DNA of 64,000 nt from Methylocystis sp. KS32 (GCA_002862095.1 PHSQ01000001.1:62001-126000), one strand, 5' to 3'; positions 9,176-17,988 are shown, counted from the first letter of the stretch. The notes: generated by a model not told the origin, from the letters alone. Numbers and translations: made by a program.

Positions 9176-9898
9176 ATGCCCCGCGCCGATAGACTTCTCG
9201 CCGAGCGCGGCCTGTTCGAAAGCCGCGCCAAGGCGCGCGAAGCCATCGAGGCGGGGCTGGTTTCCGCCAATGGCCGCCTCGTCGCCAAGCCTTCGGAGCA
9301 ACTCGACGGCGACGCCGAAATAGCCGCGACGGCCCCCTACCCCTGGGTTTCCCGCGGTGGCGTCAAGCTCGCCCATGCGCTCGGGGTTTTCGGCATTGAC
9401 CCGCAGGGCTGCTATTGCCTCGACATCGGCGCCTCGACGGGTGGCTTCACCGATGTGCTGTTGTCTTGTGGCGCCCGCCATGTCGTCGCCGTCGACGTCG
9501 GTCATGGACAACTGCATCCACGAATAGCCCGCGACCCGCGCGTGACCTCTTACGAGGGCGCCGACGCCCGCGCCTTGAACGCGGGACGGCTTGCGGAAGC
9601 GCCAGGAATTGTGGTTTGCGACGCTAGCTTTATATCGCTGTCGCTGTTATTGCCAAACATCCTCTCGCTCGCGGCTGGAGAGGCTTCTCTCATCGCTCTG
9701 ATAAAGCCGCAATTCGAAGCGGGGCGCGCCACCACGAAAAAAGGCGTCGTCCGCGACGAAAACATCCATCGCGAAGTTTGCGCGCGCATCGAGGCGGAGA
9801 CGACGAGGCTCGGCTGGCGCGTAGTCGGCGTCTCGCCCTCGCCGATCGAAGGCGGCGACGGCAATCGCGAATTTCTCCTTTGCGCGCGGCGACCATGA
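9176..9898 (+). CDS. tlyA: TlyA-family rRNA 2'-O-methyltransferase
   Basis: 240 residues. An N-terminal S4 RNA-binding domain (RADRLLAERGLFESRAKAREAIEAGLV, about 3-60) is followed by an FtsJ-type SAM methyltransferase: DIGASTGGFTDVLL (SAM loop), VVAVDVGHGQL, CDASFISL, LIKPQFEAGR and GGDGNREFLL. TlyA enzymes methylate cytidines of 16S/23S rRNA. Stop overlaps the start of the next methyltransferase gene by 4 bp, so two RNA-modification genes are coupled. Confidence 0.9.
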   Translation: MPRADRLLAERGLFESRAKAREAIEAGLVSANGRLVAKPSEQLDGDAEIAATAPYPWVSRGGVKLAHALGVFGIDPQGCYCLDIGASTGGFTDVLLSCGARHVVAVDVGHGQLHPRIARDPRVTSYEGADARALNAGRLAEAPGIVVCDASFISLSLLLPNILSLAAGEASLIALIKPQFEAGRATTKKGVVRDENIHREVCARIEAETTRLGWRVVGVSPSPIEGGDGNREFLLCARRP

Positions 9899-11160
9899 GC
9901 AAAACAGAAGAAGCAACTTTGATCGTCGAACGCCTCGGCCATCGCGGCGAAGGCGTTGCTCGTATCGGCGAAAGACTCGTATTCGTTCCCTATGCGCTCG
10001 CTGGCGAAAAAGTGCGCGTGGAGATGCAGGACGAGCAGGCGCGGCTGCTCGAAATTCTCGACCCCGCTCCGGATCGGGTCGCGCCTTTCTGTCCGCATTA
10101 TGGTGTTTGCGGCGGCTGCGCCGTACAGACGCTCTCGATCACGGCTTACGAAAATTGGAAGCGAGGCTTGGTGGAGACGGCCTTGCGCAACGCCGGCCTC
10201 GAAGCCGACATTGCGCCGCTCGTCGATGCGCATGGGACGGGAAGGCGCCGCGTGACGTTTCACTCCCGGGAAACGCGGGTCGGCTTTATGCAGGCGCGCG
10301 CGCATCGGATCGTCGAAATCGACGCCTGCCCCTTGCTCGACAAGAGACTGGCGCCCGCGCTCGTCGCGGCGAGAGCCGCGGCGAAATGTCTCGCCGGGAA
10401 GGCCAAGCCGCTCGACATCGCCGCCACTTTGACGCTTGAGGGATTGGACCTCGACATTCGCGGCTGCGGTGAACTCTCGGAAGCGGAATACAGGGCGCTC
10501 ATCGAAGTCGGTGAAGAGCATGACCTTGCACGGCTCTCCAATCACGGACGCGTCGTGACGCTGCGTCGTAAGCCGCATGTCGCGATCGGCGCGGCGCTTG
10601 TAACGCCGCCGCCGGGGAGTTTCCTTCAGGCGACCGAGGCCGGAGAAGAAGAACTGGCCCGCCGCGTCGTCGAGGCGGTGGGAGATTCGAAAAGAGTCGC
10701 CGACCTTTTTTGCGGGCTAGGCGCTTTCGGGTTGCGTCTTGCGACAACGCGGCGCGTGTGGGCCTACGACAACGACTCGAGCGCGATTGGCGCGCTGACA
10801 GACGCAGCGCGCGAAATGGAGGGCCCGCGGATCGCCGAAGCGCAGGCGCGCGACTTATTTCGCAAGCCGCTTCAGGTTCCCGAGCTTGCGGGTTTCGACG
10901 CGGTCATTTTCGATCCGCCGCGCGCCGGCGCCGAGGCCCAGGCGCAACAATTGTCGAAATCCGACGTCAAGCGCGTCGTCGCCGTGTCGTGCAGTCCGCA
11001 GAGCTTCGCGCGCGACGCGAAAATTTTGATCGCCGGCGGCTATGATTTAGGCGAAGTTGTTCCGATCGATCAATTTCGCTTTTCACCGCATGTCGAGATT
11101 ATCGCCCGATTTTCGCGCGAATCCTCTGTGCGACGCAAGCGTGGGCTTTTGTCGCGATAG
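9895..11160 (+). CDS. 23S rRNA (uracil-C5)-methyltransferase, RlmD/TrmA family
   Basis: 421 residues from ATG 9895, which overlaps the tlyA stop; the frame is open further upstream but that part is out-of-frame tlyA. A TRAM-like N-terminus (VERLGHRGEGVARIGERLVFVPYALAGEKV) is followed by the iron-sulfur cysteines CPHYGVCGGC, then the methyltransferase core (VADLFCGLGAFGL, FDPPRAGAEAQ) and the catalytic Cys in VAVSCSPQSFARD. Whether the target is U1939-type 23S rRNA (RlmD) or another uridine cannot be told. Confidence 0.88.
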   Translation: MSKTEEATLIVERLGHRGEGVARIGERLVFVPYALAGEKVRVEMQDEQARLLEILDPAPDRVAPFCPHYGVCGGCAVQTLSITAYENWKRGLVETALRNAGLEADIAPLVDAHGTGRRRVTFHSRETRVGFMQARAHRIVEIDACPLLDKRLAPALVAARAAAKCLAGKAKPLDIAATLTLEGLDLDIRGCGELSEAEYRALIEVGEEHDLARLSNHGRVVTLRRKPHVAIGAALVTPPPGSFLQATEAGEEELARRVVEAVGDSKRVADLFCGLGAFGLRLATTRRVWAYDNDSSAIGALTDAAREMEGPRIAEAQARDLFRKPLQVPELAGFDAVIFDPPRAGAEAQAQQLSKSDVKRVVAVSCSPQSFARDAKILIAGGYDLGEVVPIDQFRFSPHVEIIARFSRESSVRRKRGLLSR

Positions 11161-11407
11161 GGATGAGCCCGGGGCCGGGCTCTCCCAATGCGCTTTCACG
11201 CCAGTTCCGGCGTCGCGGCTGCGATTTTTGGTTAAAGACTAGGTAAGTTTGATATGCCGACTATATATCATGACGGTCGATTCCGTTTGAACGGAGCCTG
11301 CGCAATTTTTCTTGCCGCATCTCGAAAACAGGCATAGCATTTGCGTCAGAGTCCGTGTGGTGGGGAGAATTTGTGAATCTCCCCGTAATATGGAAGGAGA
11401 TGTGGTC

Positions 11408-11530
11408 ATGATGAATGCGCTACTCGCCGCGGCATTGTGCAGTATCGTCCTAACCTGTGCGCCAGCCGCTAAAGCCATCTATGTTTACGCCCGGCGCGAC
11501 AAAAAATACTCCCGGCGACGCTATCGCTGA
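11408..11530 (+). CDS. Small exported or membrane peptide, 40 residues
   Basis: Starts at ATG 11408 (a second ATG follows at once) behind a good AAGGAG ribosome site at about 11394-11399. The N-terminal half is hydrophobic (NALLAAALCSIVLTCAPAAKA), like a signal peptide, and the tail is strongly basic and Tyr-rich (YVYARRDKKYSRRRYR). No family recognised. The short region upstream contains nothing else. Coding is inferred from the ribosome site and composition only. Confidence 0.45.
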   Translation: MMNALLAAALCSIVLTCAPAAKAIYVYARRDKKYSRRRYR

Positions 11531-11592
11531 GTTAGGAGCGAGAGGCTAGACAAAAGCGGTTTCACCGAAACGATGACAGTTGGAAAGACGCG

Positions 11593-12993
11593 ATGAATTT
11601 GCTTGCGCGCCTCGCGGTGGTCGTAGGCGAGAAGCGCGTCCTCGTCGAGCCGGATGAAATTTTTGCTTACACGCAAGAGCCCCGGGGATCGTTTCGTGGT
11701 CGTGCTCTAGCCGTTGTCAAACCTGGAAATGTGGACGAAGTCTCGCGGGTTCTCGCTCTTTGCAATGAGAGCGGAACCGGCGTTGTTCCTCAGGGCGGCA
11801 ACACCGGACTCGTCGGCGGTCAAACGCCGGATGCTTCTGGAACACAGATCGTTCTTTCTCTCCAAAAACTCGATCGCATTCGCGAAGTCGACCCTCTTTG
11901 TTACGCCATGACGCTCGAAGCCGGCGTCACTCTCGCGCGGGCGCAAGAAGCGGCCGAAGCGAAGGACAGATATTTTCCGCTCTCGTTGGCTTCGGAAGGA
12001 TCCTGCACGATCGGGGGCAATCTCGCCACCAACGCCGGCGGGGTGCATGTCATCGCTTATGGCTCGGCGCGGGCGCTCACTCTAGGCGTCGAAACGGTTC
12101 TCGCCGATGGCAGGGTGTTGTCCACTCTCTCCAAGCTTCGCAAGGACAACACCGGCTATGACCTCACCTCGCTGATGGTGGGCTCCGAAGGAACTCTCGG
12201 CGTCATTACGGCCGCTAGTTTAAAGCTTTTCGCCCGCCCCCGCTCCCGCCTTTGCGTTTTCATGGGAATACTGGAGCCGAAACGCGCCCTTGCTCTGTTG
12301 CATGCATTCAAGTCCCGGCTTGGGCCCGAGTTGCTGGCTTTCGAAATCATGCCGCGGATAGGACTGGAATTCGTTTTGCGCCACATCGGCGGCGCCCACG
12401 ATCCTTTGCCGACCGGATTCCCCTGGTACGTGCTCGCGGATTTTGCGGCGTGGGAAGAGGAAAGCCTTAATGACCGGGTGGTCTCCGCGCTCGAGCAGGC
12501 TGACGCCTCCGGTCTTTTGGGCGGGGCCGCGATCGCGAACAGCATGGCGCAGAGCGCTGCCTTCTGGCGGTTGCGGGAGTCAATGTCCGAGGCGCAAAAA
12601 CATGAGGGCGGCTCGATCAAACACGATGTGTCGGTGGCGGTCGGGGATACCCCCGCCTTCATCGAGGAAGCTAGCCGCGCGGTGACCGCCTTCATTCCCG
12701 GGGCGCGTCCAGTGCCTTTTGGACATATGGGCGATGGAAATATTCATTTTAATGTCTCTCAGCCGATCGAAATGCCGAAAGACGAGTTCCTCGCACGCCG
12801 GGGCGATGTTAATGACATCGTTCACGATATAGTGGAAAGATACGGGGGCTCAATTTCCGCCGAGCACGGCATAGGAGCGCTTAAACGGGATCTATTGCGT
12901 CGCGTGAAAGACGCGGTGGCGCTGGAAACGATGCAGGCGATCAAGTCGAGCCTCGACCCCAAGGGCATCCTCAATCCAGGCAAAATGCTTTGA
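11593..12993 (+). CDS. FAD-binding oxidoreductase, D-lactate / D-2-hydroxyacid dehydrogenase type (GlcD family)
   Basis: 466 residues. PCMH-type FAD domain with VPQGGNTGLVGGQTPDASGTQIVLSLQKLDRI and TIGGNLATNAGGVHVIAYGSARAL, then the FAD-oxidase C-terminal domain with GHMGDGNIHFNV and ISAEHGIGALKRD. Enzymes of this family oxidise D-lactate, glycolate or D-2-hydroxyglutarate with a quinone or cytochrome acceptor. D-2-hydroxyglutarate dehydrogenase is a good alternative to D-lactate dehydrogenase. It stands alone between a small ORF and the convergent pmoC region. Confidence 0.88.
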   Translation: MNLLARLAVVVGEKRVLVEPDEIFAYTQEPRGSFRGRALAVVKPGNVDEVSRVLALCNESGTGVVPQGGNTGLVGGQTPDASGTQIVLSLQKLDRIREVDPLCYAMTLEAGVTLARAQEAAEAKDRYFPLSLASEGSCTIGGNLATNAGGVHVIAYGSARALTLGVETVLADGRVLSTLSKLRKDNTGYDLTSLMVGSEGTLGVITAASLKLFARPRSRLCVFMGILEPKRALALLHAFKSRLGPELLAFEIMPRIGLEFVLRHIGGAHDPLPTGFPWYVLADFAAWEEESLNDRVVSALEQADASGLLGGAAIANSMAQSAAFWRLRESMSEAQKHEGGSIKHDVSVAVGDTPAFIEEASRAVTAFIPGARPVPFGHMGDGNIHFNVSQPIEMPKDEFLARRGDVNDIVHDIVERYGGSISAEHGIGALKRDLLRRVKDAVALETMQAIKSSLDPKGILNPGKML

Positions 12994-13017
12994 TATTGGG
13001 CGCCATTTCGCGCGAAT

Positions 13018-13188
13018 CTAAAGGCCCAACTCGGAGCGGCGCTCGTCGCATAGTTTCAACTCCGCGCTCGACGCCGACCAATAGGACAACTCACAGACAG
13101 CCTGGTAACGGCTAGCGACAAAAAGCGACCAGACGCCATAACCGGCCATCGCCAAAGCGATAAGCACCAGTGTGGTTGTCTTTTTCAT
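13018..13188 (-). CDS. Micro-ORF downstream of pmoC, 56-residue membrane-anchored peptide
   Basis: Reads MKKTTTLVLIALAMAGYGVW, then a hydrophilic part with two Cys (AVCELSYW... KLCDERRSELGL). One N-terminal membrane segment or signal anchor with a short periplasmic tail is predicted. It is codirectional with pmoC and the other micro-ORF (45 bp gap). Only a weak purine stretch precedes the ATG. No family recognised. Its position behind pmoC suggests a link to the methane monooxygenase membrane complex, which is inference. Confidence 0.45.
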   Translation of the reverse strand: MKKTTTLVLIALAMAGYGVWSLFVASRYQAVCELSYWSASSAELKLCDERRSELGL

Positions 13189-13233
13189 CGCGGTTTCGTC
13201 TCTCTTCTCAACAAGGCGTCGCGGGAAGCGGAC

Positions 13234-13365
13234 CTAGGCTGGCCCACGTCGCTTTTTCCGCACCAGAATTGGAACGAGCGTCGCCTGACGCAATTTTCCG
13301 ATCAGCGCCAATCCTCCTAGGAGCGTCAATGCGCCGGTAACCATTAAAGACAACAGAGCGTCCAT
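13234..13365 (-). CDS. Micro-ORF directly downstream of pmoC, 43-residue membrane peptide
   Basis: Begins MDALLSLMVTGALTLLGGLA and ends with a very basic tail (LVRKKRRGPA), a single membrane helix with cytoplasmic positive end. A GGAGGAC ribosome site sits immediately before the ATG. It starts 65 bp after the pmoC stop, beyond a 12-bp-stem hairpin. No family recognised. The strong ribosome site and clean helix-plus-basic-tail pattern support real coding. Confidence 0.55.
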   Translation of the reverse strand: MDALLSLMVTGALTLLGGLALIGKLRQATLVPILVRKKRRGPA

Positions 13366-13394
13366 CGTCCGTCCTCCGGTTTCCACTCAGTGGT

Positions 13395-13422
13395 GTCGCT
13401 CGCGCCACCGGGCGCGAGCGAC
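13395..13422 (-). terminator. Strong hairpin after pmoC
   Basis: GTCGCTCGCGCC (13395-13406) pairs perfectly with GGCGCGAGCGAC (13411-13422) around a 4-nt loop, just after the pmoC stop. There is no U-run on the minus strand, so it could be a transcript-stabilising 3' hairpin or a partial terminator that keeps the downstream micro-ORFs at a lower level than pmoC. Confidence 0.6.
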
Positions 13423-13430
13423 GAAACGCC

Positions 13431-14198
13431 TTACGCCAGCAGCGCGACGCCTTCCTTGCCAACCAGCGCATGGATGCGCGCCAGGATCTGCAGAACCACG
13501 CCGAACACGCCAAGCGCCATCCAGCCGAAGAACACGAAGCCCCAATGCAGCGGAGCCACGAACAGTTCTTCCATGAACCAGAAGGTGTGGCCCCACTCGT
13601 TCAGGCCGACGTTCGGGATGATCATGAACGGACCAATCGCCACAATCAGGAACGCCAGCGAGTAGCCATGAGCAAAATACGGAATGCGGGTCTTCGCATA
13701 GAAGAACGCGCCAACCGCGATGATCGAGTAGATCGGGTAGCTCATGTAGAACTCGATGATGTGCGACGGCGTGAAGTCCGTGTCGCGAATCACCGTCATG
13801 TGCCAGGTGCCGTCCTGCTCCGTGAAGAACGAAGCGCCCCAGTAAATGGCGACGCCGTAAACCGTCAGCCATTGAACCAGAACCACAAGACGACGCATCT
13901 CCTCGCGCGGCGAAACCGCGTCGACGTTGCGGTCGCGGGTCTTCCACAAATAGCCGGCAAGCCCAAGGCCCGAAACCAGCTCAAGCGGAATTTCCGTCCA
14001 CAAAATCGACAGCCAGTAGGTCTGGAACTCCGGAGCGAAGGAGTCCAGGCCAGCGCGCCAGCCAAAAATCTGCTCGTAAATCCGAACGATCAGATAGAAC
14101 GTGTTCAGAACGGCCAGGCCGATCCACATTCCTCTCAGATCGACGACTGTGTCTGTGCCAGCCGCTGCGCCAGCAGCTGTCTCGGTGGTCGAACTCAT
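13431..14198 (-). CDS. pmoC: Particulate methane monooxygenase subunit C (orphan copy)
   Basis: 255 residues, full length for PmoC. Integral membrane subunit of the copper enzyme that oxidises methane to methanol in intracytoplasmic membranes. Family stretches seen: YLIVRIYEQIFGWRAGLDSF, WTEIPLELVSGLGLAGYLW, VRDTDFTPSH-like IRDTDFTPSHIIEFYMSYPIYS carrying the Asp and His of the PmoC metal site, and WGHTFWFMEELFVAPLHWGFVFFG. No pmoA or pmoB is adjacent; orphan pmoC copies are known in methanotrophs besides complete pmoCAB operons. A GGAGGA ribosome site precedes the start. Confidence 0.96.
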   Translation of the reverse strand: MSSTTETAAGAAAGTDTVVDLRGMWIGLAVLNTFYLIVRIYEQIFGWRAGLDSFAPEFQTYWLSILWTEIPLELVSGLGLAGYLWKTRDRNVDAVSPREEMRRLVVLVQWLTVYGVAIYWGASFFTEQDGTWHMTVIRDTDFTPSHIIEFYMSYPIYSIIAVGAFFYAKTRIPYFAHGYSLAFLIVAIGPFMIIPNVGLNEWGHTFWFMEELFVAPLHWGFVFFGWMALGVFGVVLQILARIHALVGKEGVALLA

Positions 14199-14277
14199 GC
14201 TTTATCCTCCACATTGTTCACCCGAGGAAACATCCTCGAGGCTGCCATATCATGCCGATTCGAGAACGTGCGGGCAC

Positions 14278-14313
14278 GTGACTAAGTCGCCAAATTAGGC
14301 GCAGTTTCTGCCA
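14278..14313 (-). promoter_or_regulatory. 36-bp motif upstream of pmoC, matching one in the ftsH/LOV-regulator gap
   Basis: Ends 80 bp upstream of the pmoC start. It matches 16453-16488 at 27 of 36 positions with no gap. The shared core is AGTCGCCAA then TTA then GCGCA, and outer GTGAC and GCCA. Both lie in the same orientation. It may be an operator or a common promoter; function is inferred from conservation and position only. Confidence 0.45.
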
Positions 14314-14344
14314 AAAATCAGGTGGATCGAATGCGGCGGCGCAC

Positions 14345-14369
14345 AAAAAAGCCCGGCTTGCGCCGGGCT
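14345..14369 (-). terminator. Rho-independent terminator of ftsH
   Basis: On the minus strand AGCCCGGC, a 4-nt loop and GCCGGGCT are followed by a run of six U. It lies about 35 bp after the ftsH stop and upstream of the pmoC motif, so it isolates pmoC from ftsH read-through. Confidence 0.85.
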
Positions 14370-14402
14370 AGTTTGGCTGGGAGAGGATGAGCGACACGCT
14401 GA

Positions 14403-16325
14403 TCAGGCGGGCTGCGGCGAGGCTCCGTCGACGCCTGGCTCGGTTGAGCCCGCGACCGGCGCCGCGGAACCGCGCGGAGGCTGGGAGGGCGCCGGCGGCT
14501 GATCCTCTCGCACGGGACGCTTGCCTTCGAGGAGTCCTTTGAGCTCGTCGCCCGACAGGGTCTCGAATTCGAGCAGTCCATTGGCGAGAATGTCGAGCTG
14601 ATGGCGCTTTTCGGTGAGGATGCGCTTGGCGTTCTCGTAGCCTTCCTGAACCAGGCGCCGAACCTCGGCGTCGATGGTCTGCTGGGTCGCCTCCGAGATC
14701 GTGGTCTGTCGGCCCAGCGAATAGCCCAGGAATTGCTCCTGCTGCGGGTCGGCGTAGGCCACCGTGCCAAGCTTGTCCGAAAAGCCGAGCTGCGTCACCA
14801 TCGCCCGCGCGATCCGCGTGCTTTGCTGAATGTCGCTCGCCGCCCCCGACGTCACCTTGTCGTGGCCAAACACAAGCTCCTCCGCCACCCGGCCGCCCAT
14901 CGCCAGCGCCAGCATCGCCACCATCTGCTCGTAGGTTTGCGAAACCTGGTCGCGCTCCGGAAGACCCTGCACCATGCCCAGAGCCCGGCCGCGCGGGATG
15001 ATCGTCGCCTTGTGGATCGGGATCGACCCCGGCATCGTCAACTGAACCAGAGCATGGCCGCCCTCGTGATAGGCGGTGAGGCGCTTCTCTTCTTCCGTCA
15101 TCATCAAGGTGCGACGCTCCGCCCCCATCAGGATCTTGTCGCGCGCGTCCTCGAACTCCGCCTTGGTCACGATCCGCTTGCTGCGCCGCGCCGCAAGCAA
15201 GGCCGCCTCGTTGACGAGGTTCATCAGATCCGCGCCCGAAAAGCCCGGCGTCCCCCGCGCCACCACCTTCAAATCAACGTCCGGAGCCAAGGGAACCTTG
15301 CGCGCATGGACCTTCAGGATCTTCTCGCGTCCAATGAAGTCGGGATTGGGAACCTGAATCTGGCGATCGAACCGGCCCGGGCGCATAAGAGCCGGATCTA
15401 AAACGTCGGGACGGTTCGTCGCCGCAATCAGGATGATCCCTTCATTGGCCTCGAAGCCGTCCATCTCCACCAGCAACTGGTTCAAGGTCTGTTCGCGCTC
15501 GTCGTTGCCGCCGCCAAGACCCGCCCCGCGGTGACGGCCAACCGCGTCGATCTCGTCAACGAAGATGATGCAGGGCGCGTTCTTTTTCGCCTGCTCGAAC
15601 ATGTCGCGCACGCGCGACGCGCCCACCCCCACGAACATCTCGACGAAATCAGAGCCCGATATGGTGAAAAACGGCACATTGGCTTCGCCCGCGATCGCAC
15701 GAGCCAGCAGGGTCTTGCCGGTGCCGGGAGGGCCGACCAGCAAAACGCCGCGTGGAATCCGCCCCCCAAGACGCTGAAACTTCTGCGGATCGCGCAAAAA
15801 TTCCACGATCTCCTCAAGATCCTCCTTGGCCTCGTCCACCCCCGCCACGTCCTCGAAGGTCACGCGCCCCTGAGACTCCGTCAAAAGCTTCGCCTTCGAC
15901 TTGCCAAAGCCCATCGCCCGGCCGCCCATACCTCCACCCTGCATCTGACGCGAAAGGAATATCCAAACGCCAATGAACAGGACCAACGGAAGAGCGTTCA
16001 GCGCCAGCGTCATCCAGAAGCCATTCTGGTCGCCAGAGGGCTTCGCGCTGATCTGAACCTTTTTAGCCTCCAGCCGAGAGACGAGGTCGGCGTCATTGGG
16101 AGTATATGTCGTGAAGCTCCGGTTGTCGTTGAAATGACCGGTGATCTCATTGCCGGAGATCGTCACGTCGTGGATCCGACCCTCGTCAATTTGGACGAGC
16201 AATTCGCTGAAGGATATGTCTCGGATCTGGGTCCGGGGACTGTGTTGCTGGAACATGATGAAGGCCGTCACGGCCAGCGCGCCGATGACTATCCAGGGCG
16301 CGTATTTTTTCCAATTTGCGTTCAT
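14403..16325 (-). CDS. ftsH: ATP-dependent zinc metalloprotease FtsH
   Basis: 640 residues, full length. Membrane-anchored AAA+ protease that degrades misfolded membrane proteins and short-lived regulators, RpoH among them in bacteria studied. Two N-terminal membrane segments (about 10-26 and 103-123) flank a periplasmic domain; then Walker A GPPGTGKT, Walker [19 protein letters not shown], the second region of homology ([21 protein letters not shown]) and the zinc site HEGGH. The C-terminal tail is Pro/Ala-rich. Divergent from the LOV regulator; the gap carries the copy of the pmoC upstream motif. Confidence 0.97.
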   Translation of the reverse strand: MNANWKKYAPWIVIGALAVTAFIMFQQHSPRTQIRDISFSELLVQIDEGRIHDVTISGNEITGHFNDNRSFTTYTPNDADLVSRLEAKKVQISAKPSGDQNGFWMTLALNALPLVLFIGVWIFLSRQMQGGGMGGRAMGFGKSKAKLLTESQGRVTFEDVAGVDEAKEDLEEIVEFLRDPQKFQRLGGRIPRGVLLVGPPGTGKTLLARAIAGEANVPFFTISGSDFVEMFVGVGASRVRDMFEQAKKNAPCIIFVDEIDAVGRHRGAGLGGGNDEREQTLNQLLVEMDGFEANEGIILIAATNRPDVLDPALMRPGRFDRQIQVPNPDFIGREKILKVHARKVPLAPDVDLKVVARGTPGFSGADLMNLVNEAALLAARRSKRIVTKAEFEDARDKILMGAERRTLMMTEEEKRLTAYHEGGHALVQLTMPGSIPIHKATIIPRGRALGMVQGLPERDQVSQTYEQMVAMLALAMGGRVAEELVFGHDKVTSGAASDIQQSTRIARAMVTQLGFSDKLGTVAYADPQQEQFLGYSLGRQTTISEATQQTIDAEVRRLVQEGYENAKRILTEKRHQLDILANGLLEFETLSGDELKGLLEGKRPVREDQPPAPSQPPRGSAAPVAGSTEPGVDGASPQPA

Positions 16326-16452
16326 GCTGCCTCTCCTCGAGGGCTACGCCGCCCGCTTCTGCCAGCAAGCGACGGGCCACCTCCTCTTATTCGGACGACA
16401 ATTTCTCTTCCCTTAGTTGAACCATTATGCCTGCGCCGACAAATAAGGCAGA

Positions 16453-16488
16453 GTGACAGAGTCGCCAATTTAAGCGCATAATTCGCCA
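16453..16488 (-). promoter_or_regulatory. 36-bp motif in the ftsH / LOV-regulator gap, matching the pmoC upstream site
   Basis: Lies 15 bp before the LOV-regulator start and about 128 bp before the ftsH start. In the ftsH direction TTGGCG, a 17-bp spacer and TATTTG could serve as -35/-10 elements; the same TTGGCG occurs in the pmoC copy but without a convincing -10. Alternatively it is an operator for autoregulation by the AraC-type protein encoded next to it. Confidence 0.4.
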
Positions 16489-16503
16489 GAGGGCCGGTCA
16501 AAG

Positions 16504-17955
16504 ATGGTGAAAATCGTTATTGCAGGCATAACCGGCTGTCTCGGCTCGGCGTTTATTGGTCTTGCGGACACTCTGGCTCTGGCCCGCGAGGCCATCGTTC
16601 ACGCCACGGGGGAAGCGCCTCCTTTCGACCTTCTGACCGCAAGCAGCAATGGCGCCCGCATAACCGACGGCTTTGGCCGCAGCTACGCCGTCGACGCCTC
16701 GATCGAGGAAATCGCTTGCTGCGACGCGGTTCTGGCCCCCGGACTCCAAGTTGGCGAAGGCGGGCTGCCGACCTCCCTGACAAATCTTTCCTCCATCGCC
16801 AGCTGGATTCGCCGGCAGCATTCCCGCGGCGCTCTCGTGGGCGCCGCCGGCGCCGGCGCCTTTATCCTGGGCGAAGGGGGCCTTTTGGATGGGCGGCGAT
16901 GCACCACGAATTGGCGCAGCGTCGAGGAGCTCAAGCGACGATATCCGCGCGCGGACCCCGCGAGGGGGGCGCCGCTCATAGAGGACCGACGCGTGGTGAC
17001 GACGGCGGCGCCGCTCAGCTGGGTCGACCTCGCCTTGCATTGCATCCAATCGCTCTGCGGAGAGACAGCCGCCCGCATCGCGGCCGACGCAACAGCGTTC
17101 GACGGCGGGAGTGGCCAGGACGCCGCCTATGTGCCGACCGGCTATCTGGCGGGAGCGAACCCGTTCCTGATCGAAGCGGAGCGGATCGTCCGTCAGGCGG
17201 GAGAACGGGCCTTGTCGGCGACCGACCTCGCCCACGCCCTCTCCACCTCGGAGCGGACGCTGCATCGGCGGCTCAAGGAAGCTTCGGGGGAGTCCCCCAA
17301 AAGCTTCATTGACAGGGTGCGCGTCGAAACGGCCCGGACCCTGCTCGAGACAAGCGAGAAATCGGTGAAGGAGCTGGCGGGCGACGCGGGCTTCACGGAT
17401 GAGGCGAGTTTCCGTCGCATATTCCGTCGTTACGCCGGCGTGGCGCCAGGGGCCTATCGCGTGCTGGCGAGAGCGAGAAGTCACCCCAAAGGGCATGTCT
17501 TCGCGATTCGTAAAAGCGCGGAGTTGATCCCGGAAATATTGACCCGTATTCTCGACTCCTGCGTCAATGGCGTCACGCTCGCCGATCCAGATCAGGAAGA
17601 CGCGCCGATTGTTTACGCCAATCGGGAATTCGAGAGAATCACGGGCTATTCGCAAGAGGACATCATCGGTCATAATTGCCGCTTTCTGCAGGGGAACGAC
17701 CGGGATCAAGAGGGGCGCGCGCGCGCGCGGGAGGCTGTCAGCAAGCGTGAGCATGTGGAGGTCACGCTGCGCAATTATCGCAAGGACGGCGCGCTTTTCT
17801 ACAACAAACTGAACATCACCCCACTTTACGACACTCAGGGGCAGTTGCTCTATCTGCTCGGCGTCCAATATGACGTTACGGCGCAAGCACGCGCCGAGGC
17901 GGAGATTTTCACGCTCAAAGCAAGACTCGCCGCTCTTGCGGAAAACAAGCCCTGA
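16504..17955 (+). CDS. GlxA-type AraC-family transcription factor fused to a C-terminal LOV photosensor domain
   Basis: 483 residues in three parts. Residues 1-185 are a DJ-1/PfpI domain as in GlxA regulators, with the catalytic Cys position replaced (GAAGAGAFILGEGGLLDGRR). Residues ~222-320 carry two AraC helix-turn-helix motifs (LSATDLAHALSTSERTLHRRLKEASGESPKSF, VKELAGDAGFTDEASFRRIFRRYAG). Residues ~345-455 are a LOV domain with the flavin motif GHNCRFLQG (photoactive Cys at about 392), LRNYRKDGALFYNKLNITP and LLGVQYDVT, so all usual FMN contacts are present. A long open frame on the opposite strand is a shadow. Blue-light or redox control of transcription is inferred; the architecture is unusual. 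Confidence 0.88.
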   Translation: MVKIVIAGITGCLGSAFIGLADTLALAREAIVHATGEAPPFDLLTASSNGARITDGFGRSYAVDASIEEIACCDAVLAPGLQVGEGGLPTSLTNLSSIASWIRRQHSRGALVGAAGAGAFILGEGGLLDGRRCTTNWRSVEELKRRYPRADPARGAPLIEDRRVVTTAAPLSWVDLALHCIQSLCGETAARIAADATAFDGGSGQDAAYVPTGYLAGANPFLIEAERIVRQAGERALSATDLAHALSTSERTLHRRLKEASGESPKSFIDRVRVETARTLLETSEKSVKELAGDAGFTDEASFRRIFRRYAGVAPGAYRVLARARSHPKGHVFAIRKSAELIPEILTRILDSCVNGVTLADPDQEDAPIVYANREFERITGYSQEDIIGHNCRFLQGNDRDQEGRARAREAVSKREHVEVTLRNYRKDGALFYNKLNITPLYDTQGQLLYLLGVQYDVTAQARAEAEIFTLKARLAALAENKP

Positions 17956-17988
17956 GCCAAGCCTTGCGCTCGGGGCTCCGAATCGAGG

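Noticed and set aside
9550-10578. 342-codon frame opposite tlyA and the RlmD-type gene
   Set aside because: Spans two real genes on the other strand and has no family resemblance.
16498-17886. 462-codon open frame opposite the LOV-AraC gene
   Set aside because: Low-complexity Arg/Gly-rich product without motifs; the plus-strand frame has three recognisable domains. Shadow of a GC-rich gene.
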